Of a stretch of 39,849 nt of DNA, positions 31,837 through 39,849 are shown piece by piece. Made by a program: the position numbers and the translations under genes. The number at the start of each line of letters is the position of its first letter. Within the stretch, counting starts at the first letter, position 1. Source of the DNA: Planctomycetota bacterium. Its GTDB lineage: Bacteria > Planctomycetota > UBA11346. The stretch spans positions 1 through 39,849 of the forward strand of contig REDX01000161.1 of assembly GCA_007695355.1 (NCBI GenBank), written 5' to 3'. The notes beneath the pieces are model-generated. The model worked only from the letters and a program-made list of their open reading frames with translations, did not search any database and had not been told where the DNA came from.

Positions 31837-33357
31837 ATGTCGAATGCAACGATCCTGTTCACCTGTGAAGCCTGCGGCGTTCAGGGACGCGTTCCAGACA
31901 ACTTTCGCGGCAAAACAGCCCGCTGTCCTTCCTGCAAACACGTCCAAGTGATTCCCATGGATGCCCCCTCGCCGCCCCCCAGTGGCAAGACGGAACGCAT
32001 CGCTCAGCCCACCATTACGCGATCCTTTGCCAATACCAAATCGGGCGAGGTCAGCGATGAAACCCGCGGCCGCGCCATGCTGGGCATCATCGAGCGTTTG
32101 GAAAAAATAGAAAATTTGAACGAGCGACTGACTGGCAGCCTTCAACGTTTGCAAACACAATCACACGCCGGCGAAGAAGACATCGGTGATCGCCTAGCGC
32201 AGCTACAGAGCAACCTCACACAAACGCAGCATGCCGTCACCGCCCTCCATCATATGGAAACCCGCCTTGAGGCGATGGGGCGAAAAATCGACGTCCTCCA
32301 GCGCTCCCAGTCTCGACAAGAGCAGAATAAACAATTTGAAGACCTCAGCGACCAGCTCAAAAGCTTACAGAAACAGGTTGAGCGCCGGGGGGATGTTGCC
32401 GCCAGCGGCCCCGATCCACGGCTTGATGAATGCCTGCAGCGGCTCGCCGAGCTGGAGTCTCAGCTGACCGCCAGCCAGGCTAGCGGCGGCGCCACGGAGG
32501 CCGATCCTGCCCTCCTTGAAGCCCTCAGCGCCAGCATTAAGGCCCTGCGCGAGGACCACGACGAGCGCCTGGAAAGCCTTGCCGTTAATCTTGCCGAACT
32601 CGGCGGGCAGATCGACGACCTGCCCCAGGGCGAAGCTACGGCCGCTGGCCTAGACGAAGGCGTGGTAGAGGACCTGCGCAGCGAAATCGCCGCCGTGCGC
32701 GATGAACTTGCCGCCCTGCCCGTTGGCGCCCCGGCGGCCGCTGCCAGCGCTAAGGGGGCTAGCCCCCTACTGGCCATTCTCGCCCTCCTCTTCGCTTTAG
32801 CCGTCGGTGGTTTTGCCGGTTTCATCTATCTCCAATTGCAGGAAAGCCAAAGCGCCACCGCTGCCCTGGAAAGCCGCCTCGGGCAACTCAGTGCCGAGAG
32901 CGACCGGCGCATCGCCGCCCTCGGTGAACGCCTGCAGGCCAGCGAGCAGAACGCCAGCGAATTGGCCAGCACCCTCACCCGCCGGGTTGAGGAATCCCGC
33001 ACCCTGGTTGCCACCCTCTCTGCCGCCGTCGACACCACCCGCGCCAGCCTCACCGACCTTGGCAGCAGCATCGAAGCGGTGACCACCCGCCAGCAGGCCC
33101 AGGCCGCCAGCCAGGCCACCACGCTCGTCGCCATGGACGGGCGCATGACCACGGTCAGCGAGCAGGTGCGCGAGCTCGAGCGCTGGGCCGAGACCATGGG
33201 CGGCATGGCCGGGGCTGAAGCCGAGGGCGAAAGCCTGCGCACCAGCCTACAAAATATCCGTGGTCAAATTACCGCCATGACCACGAAATTGGATGCCACC
33301 TCCAATCAGGTCCAGCGCCTCAGCGCCGCCGCCGGCCTAGCGGCTGAAGACGATTAA
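31837..33357 (+). CDS. Zinc-ribbon, coiled-coil, single-span membrane protein, unknown function
   Basis: 506 residues; GGAAGG lies 7 nt before the ATG. Residues 10-33 make a CxxC...CxxC ribbon (Cys10, 13, 30, 33) close in style to the one on the kinase at 11917-13053. The protein then has a Pro-rich link and a long heptad-rich region (about 75-305, e.g. RALGIIERLEKIENLNERL-like leucine spacing). One transmembrane helix lies at about 309-331 (LLAILALLFALAVGGFAGFIY), and a second long coiled coil (about 333-500) on the other side ends in acidic EDD. Two coiled coils either side of a membrane recall structural or tethering proteins such as those of envelope or chemoreceptor-like signalling. No enzyme motif is visible. 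It stands alone and is divergent from the epimerase. Confidence 0.75.
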   Translation: MSNATILFTCEACGVQGRVPDNFRGKTARCPSCKHVQVIPMDAPSPPPSGKTERIAQPTITRSFANTKSGEVSDETRGRAMLGIIERLEKIENLNERLTGSLQRLQTQSHAGEEDIGDRLAQLQSNLTQTQHAVTALHHMETRLEAMGRKIDVLQRSQSRQEQNKQFEDLSDQLKSLQKQVERRGDVAASGPDPRLDECLQRLAELESQLTASQASGGATEADPALLEALSASIKALREDHDERLESLAVNLAELGGQIDDLPQGEATAAGLDEGVVEDLRSEIAAVRDELAALPVGAPAAAASAKGASPLLAILALLFALAVGGFAGFIYLQLQESQSATAALESRLGQLSAESDRRIAALGERLQASEQNASELASTLTRRVEESRTLVATLSAAVDTTRASLTDLGSSIEAVTTRQQAQAASQATTLVAMDGRMTTVSEQVRELERWAETMGGMAGAEAEGESLRTSLQNIRGQITAMTTKLDATSNQVQRLSAAAGLAAEDD

Positions 33358-33388
33358 GCCCCGATCCAGGCTTCAAGCCCCTCCTAAA

Positions 33389-33609
33389 GGGCGCAAGGGT
33401 TCAGTTTTTGCGGCCCGTGGCAGCCGGTAAAGGGTCTGAACCGCAAAAACGTAGAGCCTTAGGCCAAACTTTCCGGTTGGCAGCGCCATCGGGAGGCGTA
33501 AACATGCCCCCCGCCCTAGGCTCTTGCCCTGGCCGGGCTGCGCTCAGCGCGGGCCCGGAAATGACTCCGTTCCCCTTCACCGGGGATGCCACATGCTGAC
33601 CGTAAGCAT
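33389..33609 (+). promoter_or_regulatory. Structured leader upstream of gltBD, unassigned
   Basis: The 310-bp gap before gltB holds no gene but several strong pairings in the gltB direction. GGTTCAG (33398) pairs with CTGAACC (33436), while the directly adjacent TTTTTGCGG (33405) pairs with CCGCAAAAA (33441). The two pairings cross and share bases, so they exclude each other or form a pseudoknot. Further stems: AGAGCCTTAGG/CCTAGGCTCT (33453/33515, one bulge), CCGGGC...GCGC-TCA-GCGC..GCCCGG (33533-33558), TCCCC/GGGGA (33571-33586) and ATGCT/AGCAT (33593-33609). I recognise no known riboswitch core. An A/T-rich stretch (33625-33640) follows, where transcription might instead start, in which case this is a separate RNA or DNA element. 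Confidence 0.45.
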
Positions 33610-33667
33610 CTAAGCCTATTAATGGAAGATACTTATATATCAGACTGCAGATTGAAGGATGGACTCC

Positions 33668-36600
33668 ATGACCCAGCGTATCGGTATGCCCCGCGCCCAT
33701 GGCCTCTACGACCCCGCCAACGAGCATGACGCCTGCGGCGTTGGTTTTGTGGCCAATATCAAAGGCCGTAAAAGCCATGATATCGTTATGCGAGGCATCG
33801 ATATCCTCTGCAACCTGACCCATCGCGGTGCCGTCGGCGCCGATCCCTTGGACGGCGACGGTGCCGGTCTCACCATTCAAACCCCGGATGCCCTATATCG
33901 CGCTCTGGTGGACTTTGAATTACCCCCGGAAGGGGATTACGCCTGCGGGAATATCTTCCTGCCGAAGCAGGACGCCGAGCGCGCCGCCTGCGAGCAGGCC
34001 CTGGCCAAGGCGGTCAAAGATAGCGGCCTTGAGGTCATCGGTTGGCGCGATGTGCCCACCGTCAGCGAAGGCATTGGCCGCAATGCCCGTTCGGTGGAAC
34101 CCAAGGTACGCCAAGTCTTTATCGGCCGTGGCAAGACCAAGGCCAAGCACTTTGAACTGATGCTGTATCTAGCCCGCAAGCGTGCCGAGAACGCCGTTCG
34201 CAACGGCAATTTGGCCGGCGGTGAATACTTCTATGTGCCCTCCTTGAGTGCTGCCACCGTCTGTTACAAGGGCATGCTGCTCTCTGAGCAGTTGCCCACC
34301 TATTATCCAGAACTCTCCGATGAGCGCCTGGTCTCGGCGGTGGCCTTTGTCCACCAGCGCTACTCCACCAATACCTTCCCCACCTGGGATTTGGCCCAGC
34401 CCTTCCGCCTGGTGGCGCATAATGGCGAAATCAACACCCTGCGCGGCAATACCAATCGCATGCGCGGACGCGAAGCGATTTTCGCCCACCCGGTGCTGGG
34501 AGAAGCGGTCAAGGATCTGCGGCCGGTGGTCATCGAAGGGGCCTCGGACACTGCCTGCCTCGACAATGCACTCGAACTGCTAGTGCGCTGCGGCTACGAT
34601 CTGCCCCACGCCATGGCGATGATGGTGCCGGAGGCCTGGGCCACCAAGGCCCAGCTGCCCGCCGACCTCAAGGGCTTTTTCGAATACCACGCCACGATGA
34701 TGGAGCCCTGGGATGGGCCGGCCAATTTGGTGGCCTTCGACGGCCGCCAAGTTTGCGCCATCCTCGACCGCAATGGCCTGCGTCCGGCCCGCTACTGGGT
34801 GACCGATGAGGATGAGATCATCTATGCCTCCGAAGCCGGCGTCCTTCAGGTGGACCCCGCCAAGATCGTGCGCAAGGGCCGCCTCGCCCCGGGTAAGATG
34901 ATCCTCGTCGACACCGAAGAAGGGGTGATGCTTGAGGACGACCAGATTAAGCGCCGCCTCGCCAGCAAGCAGCCCTGGGCATCCTGGGTCGACAAAAATC
35001 TCATCCGTAAACTAGACCTCCCCTCGCCGCCAATGCCGCCAGTGCCCAATCACCGCAAGGTGCGCCAGCTGCAACAGGCTTTTGGCTACACCTTAGAGGA
35101 CCTGCGGGTGATTATGGCACCCATGTGCCTCACCGGCCAAGAGCCGGTTGGCTCGATGGGCACCGATACCCCCCTGGCAGTGCTTTCCGATCAGCCGAAA
35201 CTGCTGTACTGGTACTTCAAGCAATGCTTTGCCCAGGTCACCAATCCGGCCATCGATCCGATCCGCGAAGAGGTGGTGATGAGCCTCACCCAATACCTGG
35301 GTTCTGCCTCGAATATTCTGCTGCCCGGACCAGCCAGCTGTCGCATGCTGCAGATCGATCATCCGATCCTCACCAACTCCGATCTCGAGCAGCTGCGCCG
35401 CTCCGATGTGCCCGGCCTCAAAGCCACCACCCTCTCCACGGTATTCGAAACCAGCGGCGGGGTGAGCGCCCTCGAAGCTCGCCTGGAACACCTCTTTGCC
35501 GATGCCGAAGAGGCCGTCAATGCCGGTCACACCATCCTTATCCTCTCCGATCGCGGAGTCGACGAAGCGCACGCACCGATTCCGGCCCTGCTCGCGGTGG
35601 CGGCCATTAATCACCACCTCATCCGCGTTGGCAAGCGCAGCCAATGCTCCCTGGTGCTCGAATCCGGTGAGCCGCGCGAAGTCCACCACTTCGCCTGCCT
35701 GGTTGGCTATGGCGCCTCGGCGATTAACCCCTACCTCGCCATAGAGGGCCTGGGCGATATGATCGATATCGGCATGCTGCCCCTGCACGATGGCAATAGC
35801 CACGCTGACGATCCCGAAGATGCCGAGGCTCATTATCTCAAAAACTATATCAAGGCGATCAATAAAGGGCTCTACAAGGTCTTCTCCAAGATCGGTATTT
35901 CCACCCTGCAAAGCTATTGCTCCGCACAAATTTTTGATGCGGTGGGCCTATCCCAGGCCTTTATTGACAAGTACTTCACCGGCACCTCCAGCCGCATTGA
36001 AGGCGCCGGCATTGAAGAGATCGCCCAAGACGCCATCACCCGCCACGGCCGTGCCTTCGGTGTGCAGGTGGACCCCTCCCGCGATCTCGATCGCGGTGGC
36101 GAATACCACTGGCGCCGCGAAGGCGAACGGCATTTGATGAATCCTGAAGTCATCGCCCTGCTGCAGCACAGCGTGCGCGCAGGCAGTCTCGATACCTTCC
36201 GCCGCTACACCACCCTCATCGATAATCAGGCTAAGCGCCTCAATACCCTGCGTGGTTTGTTTGCCTTTAAAAAGCGCGATCCCATTCCCCTGGACGAGGT
36301 GGAGTCCATTGAATCTATCGTGCGCCGCTTCTGCACCGGCGCCATGTCCCTGGGCTCGATCTCGTCAGAGGCCCACGAGACCCTGGCCATCGCCATGAAT
36401 CGCTTGGGCGGCAAGTCCAATACCGGCGAAGGTGGCGAGGACTATCGCCGCTTTACCCCTCTGCCCAATGGCGATAGCAAGCGCTCGGCGATTAAACAGG
36501 TAGCCTCGGGCCGCTTTGGCGTAACCCCCCATTACCTGGTCAATGCCGATGAAATGCAGATCAAGATTAGCCAGGGTGCCAAACCCGGCGAGGGCGGCCA

Positions 36601-38234
36601 GCTGCCCGGCCATAAAGTGTCCGAATACATCGCCTGGCTGCGCTATTCGGTGCCCGGGGTAACCCTCATCTCACCGCCGCCGCACCACGATATCTATTCC
36701 ATCGAGGATTTGGCTCAGCTCATCTACGATCTGAAAAACTGTAACCCCGATGGCGAAGTTTCGGTCAAGTTGGTCAGCGAAGTCGGTGTCGGCACCGTCG
36801 CCGCCGGTGTCTCCAAGGCCCACGCCGACCGCGTCGTGATCGCCGGCTTCGATGGCGGCACCGGTGCCAGTCCGGTGTCCTCGATCAAGCACGCGGGCAT
36901 TCCCTGGGAAATCGGCCTGGCGGAAACCCAGCAGACCCTAGTGCTCAATGACCTGCGCGGACGCATTAAGGTGCAAACCGATGGCCAGCTACGCACCGGC
37001 CGCGATGTGATTATCGCTGCCATGCTCGGCGCCGAAGAATTCGGTTTTGCCACCGTTGCCCTCGTCACCGTGGGCTGCATTATGATGCGTAAGTGCCACC
37101 TCAATACCTGCCCGGTGGGCGTTGCCACCCAGGACGAGGCGCTGCGTAAGAAATTCAATGGTTCCGCAGACCATGTGGTGAATTTCTTCACCTTCCTGGC
37201 CACCGAAGTGCGCGAACACCTGGCCGCCCTTGGCTTCCGTAGCCTGGACGAGATCGTCGGCCGGTCTGACCTCTTGGAGATGAACCGGGCGATTACCCAT
37301 TGGAAGAGCCAGGGTCTGGATTTCTCGCGCCTCCTCGCCCAGCCCGAAGCGCCACCTGAATACCTGCGCCGCTGCGCCCAAGTCCAGGATCACGGCATCG
37401 AGAAGATTCTCGACCGCAGCCTGATCGAACAGGCCCAGCCGGCCCTTACCAGCAAGCAGGCGGTAGTCATTGATTCCGCCATTCACAACTACAACCGCAC
37501 CACCGGCGCCATGCTCTCTGGCCAGGTGGCTAAGCGACACGGCCGCGAAGGCCTGCCGGCGGATACGATTACCGTCAACTTTACCGGCATCGCAGGTCAA
37601 AGCTTTGGCTGCTTCCTTGCCCCCGGCATTACCTTCAACCTCATCGGCGAAGCCAATGACTACGTGGGCAAGGGCATGGCCGGCGGCCGGGTGGTCATCC
37701 GTCCCCACGATAGCGCCCCCTTCGACTGGTCGCAAAATCAGATCGTCGGTAATACCGTGCTCTATGGCGCCACCGGCGGCGAAGTCTTCTTCGCCGGCCG
37801 CGCTGGCGAGCGCTTCTGCGTGCGCAATTCCGGCGTCACCGCGGTGGTGGAAGGCGTCGGCGACCATGGTTGCGAATACATGACTGGCGGAACGATGGTC
37901 TGCCTGGGTATGACCGGCCGCAATTTCGCTGCCGGCATGTCCGGTGGCCTGGCCTTCGTTTATGATGAAGACATTCGCTTCGCCCGCCGCTGCAATATGG
38001 GCATGGTCGATGTCGAACAAATTGCCCTCGAAGAAGACATGAAGCTGGTCAAAGATCTGGTTCAACGTCATGCTGCCTACACCGGCAGCCCCAAGGCCAA
38101 GGCCCTGCTGGCCGATTGGGCGCGCAGCGTGCGCCAGTTCGTTAAAGTATTCCCGCATGAATACCGCCGCGTGCTGACCGAACGCGCCGAGCGCGCCCGG
38201 CAAGAAGCACTAAGCAATGAGGAGGTTATCAGCC

Positions 38235-38242
<8 letters not shown>
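33668..38242 (+). CDS. gltB: Glutamate synthase (NADPH) large subunit
   Basis: Makes glutamate from glutamine and 2-oxoglutarate in ammonium assimilation (GS-GOGAT). I start at ATG 33668 because AAGGA is 8 nt upstream; the ATG 9 bp earlier overlaps that site. 1524 residues, normal length. After a 22-residue propeptide comes the nucleophile of the class II glutaminase (DACGVGF, Cys23). The central domain follows, then the FMN-binding synthase domain from about 860 (AMSLGSISSEAHETLA, GRFGVTPHYL, GAKPGEGGQLPGHKV). The 3Fe-4S cluster is in GCIMMRKCHLNTCPVG (Cys1137, 1143, 1148), and a C-terminal glycine-rich beta-helix ends the chain (GGRVVIRP, GGTMVCLG). gltD overlaps its end by 8 bp. Confidence 0.97.
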
Positions 38243-39713
<1,471 letters not shown>

Positions 39714-39821
39714 TGTTTCGAGGGGGCTTTTTGCTCAGGGGCTACGCCCCTACGGCCCTACGGCCCTACCCCGCTGGCTTTGTCGTGGCTCACGTTCGGG
39801 GCATTCGCCCCTGCACGCGTG

Positions 39822-39849
39822 GCTGGATCGCTTCGCGATTATATCCAGC
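39822..39849. repeat. Bulged palindrome with ATCG..CGAT core and TATAT bulge (copy 2)
   Basis: Outer arms GCTGG/CCAGC enclose an inner stem ATCGC-TTC-GCGAT with an unpaired TATAT on the right side only, the same plan as at 13422-13454. The preceding 100 bp hold other small hairpins (AGGGGC-TAC-GCCCCT, CGGGGC-ATT-CGCCCC). It runs to the window end, so the element may continue. Confidence 0.5.

Noticed and set aside
33358-33667. Known riboswitch or tmRNA/SRP/6S RNA before gltB
   Set aside because: None of the conserved core words of these RNAs can be found; it is therefore left as unassigned.
36989-38203. Long open frame (about 400 codons) opposite gltB
   Set aside because: It is a mirror of the third-position G/C pattern of gltB, has no ribosome site and gives His/Gly/Ala-rich nonsense; gltB is certain on the other strand.

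Overview
The window looks like a chromosomal segment (roughly 60% G+C) of a Gram-negative, facultatively anaerobic bacterium. An outer membrane is supported by a beta-barrel porin ending in Phe. It has a complete 2-oxoglutarate dehydrogenase operon next to a glycyl-radical pyruvate formate-lyase. A Hanks-type kinase with an N-terminal zinc ribbon, a second zinc-ribbon/coiled-coil membrane protein, an ECF sigma factor with a large membrane partner and several secreted proteins I cannot name resemble the PVC group (Planctomycetes/Lentisphaerae-like). That taxonomic guess is weak and rests on gene style only.

Layout. 1-4061 (+): 3' part of sucA, then sucB and lpd. 4281-6539 (-): pflB, with a clear terminator and a plausible promoter. 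6910-11933 (+): porin-like protein and dnaE. dnaE runs tail-to-tail into a zinc-ribbon Ser/Thr kinase (11917-13053, -). 13054-13674: gene-free, hairpin-rich DNA ending in tRNA-Ser(UGA) (-). 13795-17030 (+): lipoprotein-like gene, an RluA-type pseudouridine synthase and a DegT-type aminotransferase. 17100-18928: ruvX (-), RNase P RNA with a strong terminator (+), and a bile-acid/sodium symporter-family transporter (-) followed on the plus axis by a small membrane coiled-coil gene (-). 19396-20047: intergenic zone with an AAAAGGGACARGC repeat array and a probable transposase scar. 20048-24800 (+): a complete N-acetylglutaminylglutamine amide (NAGGN) osmolyte operon (amidotransferase, GNAT/ATP-grasp synthetase, M42 peptidase). 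25000-26433 (+): secreted protein ending in a secretin-type STN-like domain. 26576-29300 (-): a tightly coupled cluster, DciA-like protein > 26-residue CxxC microprotein > ECF sigma factor > membrane protein with a duplicated cytoplasmic motif and an outside alpha/alpha-toroid-like domain. 29532-29640: MITE-like inverted repeat. 29661-31598 (-): secreted Ala/Pro-rich protein and a sugar-nucleotide epimerase/dehydratase. 31837-33357 (+): zinc-ribbon/coiled-coil membrane protein. 33668-39713 (+): gltB-gltD behind an unusually structured, roughly 300-nt leader.

How they work together. The sucAB-lpd, gltBD and NAGGN genes connect through 2-oxoglutarate, glutamate and glutamine: the TCA cycle handles 2-oxoglutarate, GOGAT turns it into glutamate, and NAGGN is made from two glutamine units. 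The most promising undescribed material is the DciA-microprotein-sigma-toroid cluster and the gltB leader. Neither is proven novel from sequence reading alone.
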